Shown here piece after piece: positions 18,645 to 28,551 of a DNA stretch of 64,000 nt (within the stretch, counting starts at the first letter, position 1; every line of letters begins with the position of its first letter). The notes beneath the pieces are model-generated. The model worked only from the letters and a program-made list of their open reading frames with translations. It did not search any database and had not been told where the DNA came from. The translations under genes were made by a program, and so were the position numbers. This DNA comes from Gilliamella sp. B3022 (lineage in GTDB: Bacteria; Pseudomonadota; Gammaproteobacteria; Enterobacterales; Orbaceae), in NCBI RefSeq assembly GCF_028751545.1, contig NZ_CP071867.1, forward strand, positions 1-64,000, in the 5' to 3' direction.

Positions 18645-18983
18645 TTAAACACTAAAAGATGAACCACAACCACATGTGGATGTTGCATTAGGATTATCTA
18701 CTACAAAACGTGAACCCTGTAAGCCTTCAACATAATCAATAGTGCCTCCAACTAGATACTGTAAACTCATTGGATCTACAACAAGTGATACACCATTTTT
18801 TTCGATAGCAAGATCGTCTTCATTTACATTTTCATCAAAAGTGAAACCATATTGAAAACCACTACAACCACCACCAGTTATGTAAACTCGTAATTTTAGG
18901 TTTGGATTTTCTTCTTCTGTGACTAATAATTTAACTTTATTAGCGGCAGCATCCGTAAAGTTAATCGGAAAAGCATTACTCAT
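18645..18983 (-). CDS. erpA: Iron-sulfur cluster insertion protein ErpA
   Basis: This 112-residue A-type carrier delivers Fe-S clusters to targets such as IspG and IspH. The three conserved cysteines are present: Cys40 in GGGCSGF and Cys104/Cys106 in [20 protein letters not shown] is nearly identical to the enterobacterial protein. I chose the ATG at 18983 because it has GGGAG 7 bases upstream and fits the family's length; the longer in-frame extension is not conserved. It is divergent from hemL, as in E. coli. Confidence 0.96.
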   Translation of the reverse strand: MSNAFPINFTDAAANKVKLLVTEEENPNLKLRVYITGGGCSGFQYGFTFDENVNEDDLAIEKNGVSLVVDPMSLQYLVGGTIDYVEGLQGSRFVVDNPNATSTCGCGSSFSV

Positions 18984-19137
18984 TTTTTTCTCCCAATATT
19001 TGATAGCGATATTATATACCGTTGCTGATTGAAAATACAAAACGAAAACTTCTATTAAATAAATTTTTAATCGCTAACTTGAATTTATTTTGATTTTATG
19101 AATAAATACAACAAATTTTTTTACAGAGGTTACCTCA

Positions 19138-20436
19138 ATGAAGCTAAATAAATTTAAGTCAGAAAAGTTGTATCATCAAGCATTATCTGTAATGCCTGGT
19201 GGTGTAAACTCTCCTGTGCGGGCTTTTAATGGTGTAGGTGGTACACCATTATTTATTGAACGCGCAAATGGCGCTTATATTTATGATGTTGATGGGAAAG
19301 CATATATTGATTATGTTGGTTCTTGGGGGCCAATGATCTTAGGGCATAACGATCCCGATGTAGCTAGTGCAGTTATTGATGCCATTCACAATGGATTAAG
19401 TTATGGTGCGCCAACAGAAATAGAAACCAAAGTAGCTAATCTTGTTACACAGTTAATGCCTTCAATTGAAATGCTACGTATGGTAAATTCAGGCACAGAA
19501 GCAACCATGAGTGCGATACGTGTTGCTCGTGGATTTACTGGACGAGATAAAATTATTAAATTTGAAGGTTGTTATCATGGGCATGCGGATTACTTATTAG
19601 TTAAAGCAGGGTCTGGTGCCCTCACCTTTGGTCATCCTACTTCACCGGGCGTCCCTAATGATTTTGTAAAACATACTTTAGTGTGTGATTATAATAATTT
19701 GGCATCCGTTAAACAACAATTTGAGCAATATCCTAACGACATTGCTGCGATTATTGTTGAGCCTGTAGCAGGAAATATGAATTGTGTTCCTGCGAGAAAA
19801 GAGTTTCTGCATGGATTACGGACATTATGTGATGAATATGGAGCACTCTTAATTATCGATGAAGTGATGACTGGATTTAGAGTCGCTTTGGGCGGAGCTC
19901 AAGATTATTATGATGTAGTGCCGGATTTAACATGTTTAGGAAAAATTATTGGCGGTGGCATGCCTGTCGGTGCGTTTGGTGGACGAGCTGACATTATGCA
20001 ACAATTGGCTCCAACTGGACCTATTTATCAAGCAGGCACATTATCCGGCAATCCAGTTGCCATGGCTGCGGGATATACAACTTTGACTAAACTGATGGAA
20101 GTAGGTATCTATCAAGAATTAATGGATAAAACAGCAGTATTAGCTAATGGTCTAAAAAAAGCAGCCAAAACACATAATGTCCCCTTAGTAGTCAATCACG
20201 CAGGTGCCATGTTTGGACTATTTTTCACAACCGCTGATGAAGTAAGCAGCTATCAGGATGTTATGCAGTGTAATATTGAATTATTCAAAAAATTCTATCA
20301 TTATATGCTCGCTGAAGGTGTTTATCTTGCGCCATCTGCATTTGAAGCAGGCTTCATGTCGATTAAACATACCGACAGGGAGATCAATCACACAATTGAT
20401 GCAGCAAATCGTTTTTTTAGTAACTTAAACTTTTAG
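19138..20436 (+). CDS. hemL: Glutamate-1-semialdehyde 2,1-aminomutase HemL
   Basis: This 432-residue PLP enzyme makes 5-aminolevulinate from glutamate-1-semialdehyde in the C5 route to haem. The catalytic lysine is Lys269 in LGKIIGGG, and [26 protein letters not shown] and [10 protein letters not shown] are classic family blocks. The presence of the C5 pathway fits a gammaproteobacterium. Its own haem synthesis stands beside a full haem uptake locus further along the window. Confidence 0.97.
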   Translation: MKLNKFKSEKLYHQALSVMPGGVNSPVRAFNGVGGTPLFIERANGAYIYDVDGKAYIDYVGSWGPMILGHNDPDVASAVIDAIHNGLSYGAPTEIETKVANLVTQLMPSIEMLRMVNSGTEATMSAIRVARGFTGRDKIIKFEGCYHGHADYLLVKAGSGALTFGHPTSPGVPNDFVKHTLVCDYNNLASVKQQFEQYPNDIAAIIVEPVAGNMNCVPARKEFLHGLRTLCDEYGALLIIDEVMTGFRVALGGAQDYYDVVPDLTCLGKIIGGGMPVGAFGGRADIMQQLAPTGPIYQAGTLSGNPVAMAAGYTTLTKLMEVGIYQELMDKTAVLANGLKKAAKTHNVPLVVNHAGAMFGLFFTTADEVSSYQDVMQCNIELFKKFYHYMLAEGVYLAPSAFEAGFMSIKHTDREINHTIDAANRFFSNLNF

Positions 20437-20532
20437 TTTATAAATTCTCTATTTTTAAACAAAAGGCATGACACTATTTTTTAATACACTACAGAGATAA
20501 AAAATTAAATTATTAAAATAGGTAAATATTAT

Positions 20533-21009
20533 ATGGTTAATCCTCTAAAAGAAGGTGAAAAAGCACCTGAGTTTTCATTACCTGACCAAGATGGAGAGTA
20601 CATCAGCTTGAAAGATTTTAAAGGTCAACGTGTTTTAATCTATTTTTATCCCAAAGCCATGACACCCGGTTGTACAGTGCAAGCTTGTAATTTACGAGAT
20701 AGTTCTGATGATTTCAACCAATACGATGTGGTGATCCTTGGCATTAGTACAGATAAACCTGAAAAGTTATCTCGATTTGTTGAAAAAGAGTTGTTAAATT
20801 TTACTTTGCTTTCTGATGAAAATCATGAAGTTGCCCAAGCATTTGGGACTTGGGGCGAAAAAGAATTCATGGGTAAAACCTATGAAGGTATTCATCGAAT
20901 TAGTTTTTTAATTAGCAAAGACGGGAATATTGAAAAAGTTTTTGATAATTTTAAAACAAGCGATCATCATGAAATCGTTTTAGACTATTTAGAAAATCAA
21001 TCTAACTAA
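20533..21009 (+). CDS. bcp: Thioredoxin-dependent peroxiredoxin Bcp (PrxQ)
   Basis: This 158-residue atypical two-Cys peroxiredoxin reduces hydroperoxides using thioredoxin. The peroxidatic Cys47 (TPGCTVQ) and resolving Cys52 (ACNLRD) are spaced as in the E. coli enzyme. The start has GGTAAATATT before the ATG. It lies 96 bases after hemL and may be read from its own promoter. It is convergent with perM. Confidence 0.95.
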   Translation: MVNPLKEGEKAPEFSLPDQDGEYISLKDFKGQRVLIYFYPKAMTPGCTVQACNLRDSSDDFNQYDVVILGISTDKPEKLSRFVEKELLNFTLLSDENHEVAQAFGTWGEKEFMGKTYEGIHRISFLISKDGNIEKVFDNFKTSDHHEIVLDYLENQSN

Positions 21010-21031
21010 TTTTTCAAGCAGATTAAATTGT

Positions 21032-22123
21032 TTAATCTGCTTTAATTTCTTTTATTCCATTATTATTAATATCTTCAGGTGTTGGCCAAGCGTTAATAAT
21101 AGCTTTAACTAATGTAGCCAATGGTATAGCAAAAAATATTCCCCAAAATCCCCATAATCCCCCATACACAATCACAGAAATAATAATCACTAACGGATGA
21201 AGATTTAATTTCTCTGAAAATAAACAAGGTACCAATAAATTGCCATCCAACGCTTGGATTAAAACATAACAGATCATTAAATAGGTAAATTCAGGACTTA
21301 TTCCCCACTGGAAGATGGCAATTAGCACTACAGGGATCGTTGAAATAATAATGCCAATATATGGAATCAATACTGATAGACCGACAATCACTGCAAGCAA
21401 CAAACCATAATCCAATCCAAAATACCAAAATGGAATATACACACAAACAGCTAAAATGATTATGTGTAACACATTGCCAACGATATAGTTTGAGATTTGC
21501 ATATCCATTTCAGCGGCTACCTTATTTAAAATCGTACGATTTTTAGGTAAAATTTTAGAACAATAGGCTAATATCTTGGTTTTGTCCTTTAATAAAAAAA
21601 ACATCATTATGGGTACCAAAACAGCGTTAATTGCAACGGATACAAACCCTAACAAAGAGACAATTGAAAATTGTAATAATGAGTTTCCTGTTTGCACAAC
21701 TTTGCTCGTAATGCCTTGAATTATTGAGTCAAATAACCTAACATCAATTAATTCAGGATAATGTTGAGGTAAAGTTGTTAAGAAATTATTAGCAAAATTA
21801 AGCATGTTAGGAATATTAGTGATCAAGCTAATACTTTGCTGCCAAATCAATGGTAGTAAAATCATGATTCCGACAAGAACTACCATCATAAACAGTAATA
21901 AAACAATAATAACTGCTAATGTTCTTGGCAAACCTTTTCTATGTAAAAAATTAACAGGACTATCGAGTAAATAGGAAAGCACTATGGCAATTAATATAGG
22001 TAGCAGAATTTTATTGAAAAAATAGATGATAATAAATAAGCCGATAATCACCGCCATTAATGACACTACATGCGGATCACTAAAACGCTTTTTATACCAT
22101 TCCATAAACATTTTTAACATCAA
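21032..22123 (-). CDS. perM: AI-2E/PerM family transporter
   Basis: This 363-residue protein has about eight hydrophobic segments in the AI-2E/PerM pattern, including the N-terminal paired helices with SYLLDSPVNFLHRKGLPR and the C-terminal VIVYGGLWGFWGIFFAIPLATLVKAI. Members export small molecules or ions (TqsA for AI-2, others sodium/proton antiport); the substrate of PerM is not settled. AGGAG precedes the ATG. It is followed on the same strand by nothing close; yjgR lies 47 bases upstream and may share its transcript. Confidence 0.87.
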   Translation of the reverse strand: MMLKMFMEWYKKRFSDPHVVSLMAVIIGLFIIIYFFNKILLPILIAIVLSYLLDSPVNFLHRKGLPRTLAVIIVLLLFMMVVLVGIMILLPLIWQQSISLITNIPNMLNFANNFLTTLPQHYPELIDVRLFDSIIQGITSKVVQTGNSLLQFSIVSLLGFVSVAINAVLVPIMMFFLLKDKTKILAYCSKILPKNRTILNKVAAEMDMQISNYIVGNVLHIIILAVCVYIPFWYFGLDYGLLLAVIVGLSVLIPYIGIIISTIPVVLIAIFQWGISPEFTYLMICYVLIQALDGNLLVPCLFSEKLNLHPLVIIISVIVYGGLWGFWGIFFAIPLATLVKAIINAWPTPEDINNNGIKEIKAD

Positions 22124-22170
22124 AATTCTCCTATCGTACGGGTTACTTGAATTATAAACTCTTTAATTGA

Positions 22171-23700
22171 TTATTTTTTAAAACCACCTAATATACCACG
22201 GGTGATTTTTCGACTAATTTGATTCACTACTTGTCTAGTTGCACTTTTAGCTAGCTGTTGGGCAATACCATCATGTTGTCCACCTTTTGGTCCTGTGGAA
22301 CCAAAGAATATTGAGCGGAAAAAATCAAGTAATCCACCACCGTTTTTATTTTGTTGATTAATCGGGTTGTTATTTACGCTTTGATCATTCTTATCAGACA
22401 GAGAGTTAGATAAGTTATTTAATGAAAATCCATTTTTTAATATCTCATAAGCAGATTGACGATCAATAGTCGATTGATATTTGTTATAATACTGGGAATG
22501 TTGGATAATTGCTGATTGGTTTTCTGGAGACATTGCCCCCATTTTCGATCCTGGTGCAATAACAAAACCACGTTCGACCATATTCGGACGACCTTTTTCA
22601 TCTAAAAAAGAAATCAATGCTTCACCAACACCTAATTCCATTATCGCTTTCTCAGTATCAAAACTTGGATTAGCACGCATTGTTTGTGCAGCGGTTTTGA
22701 CGGCCTTTTGATCTTTTGGTGTAAAAGCTCGTAAAGCATGTTGAACACGATTACCTAATTGCCCTAATACGGTATCCGGAATATCTGTCGGGTTTTGCGA
22801 AGCAAAATAAATACCCACCCCTTTGGAGCGAATTAAACGTACTACTTGTTCAATTTTTTCTAGTAAAGCTGGCGAAATATCATTAAATAACAAATGGGCT
22901 TCATCAAAAAAGAACACCAGTTTAGGTTTGTCTGGATCACCAATTTCGGGTAAATGTTCAAATAGTTCAGATAAGAGCCATAAAAGGAAAACAGAATACA
23001 ATTTAGGTGAATTATATAATTTTTGTGCAGACAAAATATTGATAATTCCTTTTCCTTCTGCATTTACTTGTATTAAGTCTTGAATATCAAGCATGGGTTC
23101 GCCAAGAAAAAATTCAGCACCTTGTTGTTCAAGCGTCAGTAGTCCACGTTGAATTGCTCCTATTGACGAAAGTGAAATATTACCGTATTGAGTTATAAAT
23201 TGTTTGGCATTCTCACCAACAAATTGAATTAAAGAACGAAGATCCTTGAAATCAAGTAACAATAAACCATTATCATCAGCGATTTTAAAAACCAATTGCA
23301 ATACACCGGATTGAATATCATTTAGATTGAGTAATCGTGCTAATAAAATCGGACCTATATCAGATACGGTACTACGAACAGGTATCCCTTTTTCAGCAAA
23401 AACATCCCAGAGTTCAATGGGTGATGCATCAGGTTGCCAATTATTAACTTGTATATTATCTAAACGAGCCTTCAATTTCTCCGTTAAAATAGCCTTTTCC
23501 CCAAGACCAGTTAAATCGCCTTTAACATCAGCAAGAAAAACTGGTACGCCTATTTGTGAAAAACCTTCGGCCATTTTTTGTAATGTAACTGTTTTACCCG
23601 TACCTGTTGCGCCAGTAATTAAACCATGACGATTAGCTAATGCTGCTATAATGGATAAATCTTTGCCATGGCTTTTGGCGATTATGATCGATTCACTCAT
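22171..23700 (-). CDS. yjgR: HerA-like DUF853 ATPase YjgR
   Basis: This 509-residue ATPase of the HerA/FtsK fold has Walker A GATGTGKT at about residues 30-37, [14 protein letters not shown], and Walker [11 protein letters not shown]. The DUF853 C-terminus has a linker rich in Asn and Gln ([14 protein letters not shown]) before a basic end ([14 protein letters not shown]). YjgR is widespread in gammaproteobacteria with no agreed function; a role in DNA or membrane pumping is only inferred from HerA. It heads a minus-strand unit with perM. Confidence 0.9.
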   Translation of the reverse strand: MSESIIIAKSHGKDLSIIAALANRHGLITGATGTGKTVTLQKMAEGFSQIGVPVFLADVKGDLTGLGEKAILTEKLKARLDNIQVNNWQPDASPIELWDVFAEKGIPVRSTVSDIGPILLARLLNLNDIQSGVLQLVFKIADDNGLLLLDFKDLRSLIQFVGENAKQFITQYGNISLSSIGAIQRGLLTLEQQGAEFFLGEPMLDIQDLIQVNAEGKGIINILSAQKLYNSPKLYSVFLLWLLSELFEHLPEIGDPDKPKLVFFFDEAHLLFNDISPALLEKIEQVVRLIRSKGVGIYFASQNPTDIPDTVLGQLGNRVQHALRAFTPKDQKAVKTAAQTMRANPSFDTEKAIMELGVGEALISFLDEKGRPNMVERGFVIAPGSKMGAMSPENQSAIIQHSQYYNKYQSTIDRQSAYEILKNGFSLNNLSNSLSDKNDQSVNNNPINQQNKNGGGLLDFFRSIFFGSTGPKGGQHDGIAQQLAKSATRQVVNQISRKITRGILGGFKK

Positions 23701-23865
23701 GGATTAACCTCTTGAAAAATGTTGTTTAATATTTGATGGATAAAAACAATTTACCTATTTTGTCAATTAAATGCTTTTTACTGTTAAAGTTTTAAAGAAT
23801 ATTGTATGCTGAATTAGCAGTAACCGCTATTTTTATTATCCATCTAGCCAATATAAGGAGCCGTT

Positions 23866-24096
23866 ATGTTTCCAGAATATCGCGAATTAATCTCTAAATT
23901 GAAAAATAACGATTTACGTTTTCAAAAACTGTTTGATTTACACAATGAACTTGATCAAAAAATTAAAAATATTGAGTCTGGAATTACTGTTGATACGAGC
24001 GAAACGATAGATGAGTTGAAAAAACAAAAACTAAAACTGAAAGATGAAATTTATGATATTTTAAGAAAAACCAATGATAACCATTTAAAGTTATAG
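23866..24096 (+). CDS. ydcH: YdcH family protein (DUF465)
   Basis: This 76-residue, highly charged, mostly helical protein with heptad-like spacing fits the small DUF465/YdcH family (MFPEYRELI start, LKKQKLKLKDEIYDIL near the end). AAGGAG precedes the ATG. The molecular function is unknown. It is a single-gene unit followed by a clear terminator at 24153-24179. Confidence 0.85.
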   Translation: MFPEYRELISKLKNNDLRFQKLFDLHNELDQKIKNIESGITVDTSETIDELKKQKLKLKDEIYDILRKTNDNHLKL

Positions 24097-24152
24097 TTAA
24101 TTAAATAGTTATTTTTAGACAGATAATAGATTCAAAAAATTAATGAATAAAT

Positions 24153-24179
24153 AAAAAACCCCAATTAATGGGGTTTTTT
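24153..24179 (+). terminator. Rho-independent terminator after ydcH
   Basis: AAAAAACCCC-AATTAAT-GGGGTTTTTT forms a perfect stem with a T run on both strands, so it could serve ydcH on the plus strand and the mgtA transcript on the minus strand. Confidence 0.9.
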
Positions 24180-24244
24180 ATTGTATATTAACTTACCTAA
24201 TTACACCAACGATTTTATTATAATATTGGTGATTATGCTTTTTA

Positions 24245-24325
24245 TTACTTAATCAAGTGTCCTCGAGCCTTTTTTTGTTTGCGACTTTTGATTAGTACAA
24301 TTAGATTTTTATGTGGTGTTTTCAT
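24245..24325 (-). CDS. Possible 26-residue basic peptide downstream of mgtA
   Basis: The minus strand encodes MKTPHKNLIVLIKSRKQKKARGHLIK, shown here only in parts: a basic peptide with core KSRKQKKARGH. A well-placed AAAGGA lies 8 bases before its ATG. It sits between the end of mgtA (120 bases upstream in transcription) and the terminator at 24153, so it could be the last gene of that transcript. I do not recognise a family. The good ribosome site is the main evidence; chance is possible. Confidence 0.4.
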   Translation of the reverse strand: MKTPHKNLIVLIKSRKQKKARGHLIK

Positions 24326-24445
24326 GTGTTATTTCCTTTTAGTTGTAATTGTATGATTCACAAGATGTTTTATTAGATATAATTTTTAAGATATAAATTA
24401 ACTATATAAATGAAATTTACATCATTTATATAGTTTTTAATCAAG

Positions 24446-27154
24446 CTAGAACCATTGGCCGAAACGTTTGATATAGATACGTTTCATTAATTGAGCAACA
24501 CAGCAATAGCTGAATAATGTTGCTAATAGCCATGGGAAATATGACCAAGGTAATGGTTGCAATCCAATTAATCCACCTAAAGGTGAAAACGGAATATAAA
24601 TACCCACAGCCATAATTAACAGTGTCATTACAATAACTGGGAATGCAGCTGTACTTTGCACAAATGGAATTTTTTGTGTTCTAAGCATGTGCACAACCAG
24701 CGTTTGTGATAACAAACCTTCAATAAACCAACCAGAATGGAACAGTGATTGGGCTTCAATATTATTAGCACTAAATACAAACCACATTAGTGCATAGGTT
24801 GTGATATCAAAAATGGACGATGTTGGTCCTATCCAAATCATAAAACGCCCAATATTACGAGCATCCCATTTACGTGGTTTTTGTAAAAACTCGTCATCCA
24901 TCTTATCCCATGGTAATGAGAGTTGTGAAATATCATACAGCAAGTTTTGAATAAGTAAATGTATCGCTAGCATCGGTAAAAACGGTAAAAACGCACTAGC
25001 AACTAATACTGAAAATATATTACCAAAGTTAGAACTAGCCGTCATGTTCAGATATTTCATGATATTACCGAAAGTTTCACGACCACAAATAACGCCTTCT
25101 TCTAATACCATCAAGCTTTTTTCTAATAAAATGATATCTGCAGATTCTTTAGCGATATCCGTGGCGGTATCAACAGAGATCCCCACATCAGCATCACGTA
25201 AAGCCGGTGCATCATTAATACCATCGCCAAGAAAACCAACAGTATGACCATTATCTTGCAATAAACGAATTATGCGTGATTTTTGCAATGGAGTTAATTT
25301 TGCAAAAATAGTACGTTGTTCAATTTGCACTTTTAGCTGTTCATCGTCCATTGTTTCAATTTCAGTACCCAGTAAAGGAATACCAGGTTCTAAACCTACT
25401 TCGCGGCATACTTTAATGGTGATTATTTCATTATCACCTGTTAACACTTTAACCCCAACCCCATGTTCGTTTAACGCGGAAATAGCTTCATAAGCGCTCT
25501 CTTTTGGCGGATCTAAAAAAGTTAAAAAACCACGAATCGCTAAAGCTTTTTCATCTTGAACATTATATTGAGTTTTAGTTTGGTTAAAGGGTATCTCTTT
25601 TATACCAACCGCTAATACTCTAAAACCATCTCTATTATAGTTATGAGCCAATTCAATCAATGCTTGTTTACGGTTTTCATCTAATGGTAAATATTCTCCG
25701 TTTTCATAAACAAAATCCGAAATTGATAGCATTTCTTCAACGGCACCTTTACAGATCATCAAATGATTATCATCATTACCTTGAACAACAACAGATAAAC
25801 GACGACGAACAAAATCAAATGGTAATTCATCAATTTTTTTATAAAAACCAATACCTACTTTTTTGACACTGGTTTTTTCTTCGGCAAAACGGATGATAGC
25901 TTTATCCATCAAGTTTTTCATTCCACTTTGATAATAACTATTGAGCCAAGCTAGTTGTAGAACAGATGGATCAATTTGCCCGTTTATATCTAAATGATGT
26001 TCTAAAATGATTTTATCTTGAGTCAATGTGCCAGTTTTATCAGTACATAAAATGTCCATCGCACCAAAATTTTGAATAGCGTTTAAACGTTTCACAACAA
26101 CTTTACGTTTTGCCATCCCAACGGCACCTTTGGCAAGGTTTGCACTAACGATCATTGGCAACATTTCAGGCGTTAAACCAACCGCAACAGCTAAAGCAAA
26201 TAACGTTGCTTCCCCCCAATCCCCTTTTGTAAATCCATTTATTAATAGAACAATAGGAACCATCACTAACATAAAGCGAATCAATAACCAACTTACACTA
26301 TTTACGCCGCGATCGAATGAGGTTTCGGCTCTTGATCCAACTATTGATTTAGCTAATGAACCAAAATGTGTATCAGCACCGGTTGCAACCACTATAGCTG
26401 TTGCCGTTCCGCTCACTACATTTGTACCCATAAAACAAATATTATTAACATCAAGCACATTATCTTTATCAAGATCAGAAGCTTCAACATTATCGCTGGT
26501 TTTTTGAGTTACCGCGCCTAATGTGTCGTATTTTTCAACAGGAATGGATTCGCCTGTTAATACAGCTTGGCTAACAAATAAATCACGTGATTCAATCAAA
26601 CGAATATCGGCGGGGATCATATCGCCTGCTGATAAATAAACAATATCGCCTGGAACAATTTCACTTAATGGAATTTCAATGCGTTCGGGGCTCATATCTT
26701 TATGTGCTCGGCGCAATACCGTTGCGGTGGTTCGGATCATGGATTTTAAAGCTTCGGCAGCCTTGTTTGATCTAAATTCCTGCCAAAAACGTAATATTCC
26801 ACTTAGTGTTACCATAGTTAAAATAATGATAACGCCAGTCAGATCGGTTTCTTCACCACTTTGTAGTGGTAACCAGTAATCAGTGACAAAACTAACTATT
26901 GCTAATATCAATAGCACAAATATAAACGGATTGTTAAAAGCTAATAGTAATTGAGCAAAAGCAGAAGGTACTTTTTCACGAGCGACTTCATTTTTTCCAT
27001 ACTGTTCCAATCGAGATTTAGCATTTTCTTGAGTTAATCCAGATAGGCTTGATTGGAAATTAGATAAAATATTATCAAGACTGTTCTGAGCTTCTTCAAG
27101 AGCCTTTATGTTTGAAGTATTTTCTGTCTTTACTTTAGATGTTTTTTTGATCAT
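24446..27154 (-). CDS. mgtA: Magnesium-translocating P-type ATPase MgtA
   Basis: This 902-residue P3-type ATPase imports magnesium across the inner membrane. The phosphorylated aspartate is Asp372 in CTDKTGTLT. TGES is present in the actuator domain (VLTGESIPVEKY), GDGINDAPALRDADVG forms the hinge, and there are ten hydrophobic segments. The C-terminal QNLLYDISQLSLPWDKMD is typical of MgtA/MgtB. A long 5' leader with a possible leader peptide at 27509-27574 suggests attenuation by magnesium or translation, as known for enterobacterial mgtA, though the leader sequence differs. Confidence 0.96.
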   Translation of the reverse strand: MIKKTSKVKTENTSNIKALEEAQNSLDNILSNFQSSLSGLTQENAKSRLEQYGKNEVAREKVPSAFAQLLLAFNNPFIFVLLILAIVSFVTDYWLPLQSGEETDLTGVIIILTMVTLSGILRFWQEFRSNKAAEALKSMIRTTATVLRRAHKDMSPERIEIPLSEIVPGDIVYLSAGDMIPADIRLIESRDLFVSQAVLTGESIPVEKYDTLGAVTQKTSDNVEASDLDKDNVLDVNNICFMGTNVVSGTATAIVVATGADTHFGSLAKSIVGSRAETSFDRGVNSVSWLLIRFMLVMVPIVLLINGFTKGDWGEATLFALAVAVGLTPEMLPMIVSANLAKGAVGMAKRKVVVKRLNAIQNFGAMDILCTDKTGTLTQDKIILEHHLDINGQIDPSVLQLAWLNSYYQSGMKNLMDKAIIRFAEEKTSVKKVGIGFYKKIDELPFDFVRRRLSVVVQGNDDNHLMICKGAVEEMLSISDFVYENGEYLPLDENRKQALIELAHNYNRDGFRVLAVGIKEIPFNQTKTQYNVQDEKALAIRGFLTFLDPPKESAYEAISALNEHGVGVKVLTGDNEIITIKVCREVGLEPGIPLLGTEIETMDDEQLKVQIEQRTIFAKLTPLQKSRIIRLLQDNGHTVGFLGDGINDAPALRDADVGISVDTATDIAKESADIILLEKSLMVLEEGVICGRETFGNIMKYLNMTASSNFGNIFSVLVASAFLPFLPMLAIHLLIQNLLYDISQLSLPWDKMDDEFLQKPRKWDARNIGRFMIWIGPTSSIFDITTYALMWFVFSANNIEAQSLFHSGWFIEGLLSQTLVVHMLRTQKIPFVQSTAAFPVIVMTLLIMAVGIYIPFSPLGGLIGLQPLPWSYFPWLLATLFSYCCVAQLMKRIYIKRFGQWF

Positions 27155-27508
27155 AGTTTGTACCTATCCATACTTTTTAGACAAAAGAAACCTACACTTT
27201 GTTAAATCATAACTAAGCATTTAAGTCCTAATTGCTAAAATCTAAACGCAAAGCAATAACTAGCCATTTAAGCTGATGCTTAGCATAAAATAAAAATTTA
27301 GAAAAAAATAAAATGAGTTAAGAGTTAGATACAACTTGGTGGTTCTAGGTGCTTATCTGTAAGATATAACACTCTTAGAAGCACTTTTAGGGCGCAATGA
27401 TGTTTTGAATTTGAGTGATAGCATTTAAAAAACTGCATATCGTTCACCGTTACCGTTTTTATCAATTTCGGCTCGTGAACTGAAAAAATAACTATTTAGA
27501 CAGGTTCA

Positions 27509-27574
27509 TTAACCGATAATGATGCGTTTGAATTTATCTCCCCACTGTTTGGGGTGACCCGATTGAGTGTCCAT
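27509..27574 (-). CDS. Putative 21-residue leader peptide in the mgtA 5' region
   Basis: The minus strand has CAGGAGAAAT followed by ATG and 21 codons (MDTQSGHPKQWGDKFKRIIIG in parts: begins MDTQSGHPK, ends KRIIIG) and a TAA, about 355 bases before mgtA. A hairpin CCCC-AAACAGT-GGGG lies inside it, and further pairing (GTGCTT...AAGCAC, about 27349-27384) follows. The layout recalls MgtL of Salmonella, but the peptide is not proline-rich. The ribosome site is excellent; function is inferred. Confidence 0.45.
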   Translation of the reverse strand: MDTQSGHPKQWGDKFKRIIIG

Positions 27575-28551
27575 ATTTCTCCTGTAAATTGAACTCTAAC
27601 CTTTGGATTTCAACTTTTCTTTACCCTCATTTTTAAACCATTTTTATAGTTAAAAAAGAAAGAAAAGCTCCAAGGTGGGCAAGTTATACGCTTTTCACAA
27701 AAAGAAGTCAACCTGTAAACAGAAAAATATGTCGAGTTCGCTTAAAAACAACACTTAAAAATGCATAAAGTTGCAATTCAGCATAGAATTAATACTTCTT
27801 ATGTCCGAGATCAGCTATTATTAAAATATGATTAATTAACCTAGATGATTAAGATGGAAATATCACAACCTACTCCATAATAACTGCTCCAATCGATAAT
27901 CATCTTCACACTTGGTTATTTTGTTTATAAAAAGCAAAGTTCCAGTAAACACTTATAAATTTCGTTAAATATGCCGAGATTTTATAAAGAATGGCACTAC
28001 CAAATTACAATGTGATTATGAATACAATATCAAAGAAATCACGTTAGAATAAGATCTGTTTTTATAAATTTGGTGACATAGAAAAAGAAAATATTTTTTA
28101 TTCCATCAGTGAGTGTTAAGCTGAATAATATTATTGTTCTGACATAACAAAATTTATTAACCCAATATTTTACTATTTAACAAAATCGCTTAATATCAGT
28201 TAAACTCAACTCAATTAAACAAGTTGGGCTTAGGATAGGATATTAACATTTGCACTTATTGGGTTAATGATTGATTTTTAACTCATCTTGTATTGTCAAT
28301 GTCGTCATTTCGATTCTAACTCTTTTTTGATTTTGCTCACTACATATCGTTTTGCACTCGATCCAGTCAATTGATTGAAAACCTATTTAGTCGTTTTAAA
28401 AAACCAATCTTTGTTACAAAGAGCGAAAAACCACTATTTAAAATTATAACGACACGCAAACAATCATACATTATGATTAACCGATTGAATAACAATAAAC
28501 CAATAAACATTTACATTAATACGTTTTATGCTGTTTTTTTAAATATGGGGT
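27575..28551. other. Intergenic stretch of about 1 kb upstream of the mgtA leader
   Basis: Between the leader peptide and the end of topB I see no convincing gene. It must include the mgtA promoter. A plus-strand frame of 85 codons at 28371 overlaps the 3' end of topB, has an unusual composition and no ribosome site, and is taken as chance. Confidence 0.45.

Noticed and set aside
18984-19040. A 19-residue N-terminal extension of ErpA
   Set aside because: It is not part of the conserved family; the internal ATG has a strong GGGAG site and yields the standard length.
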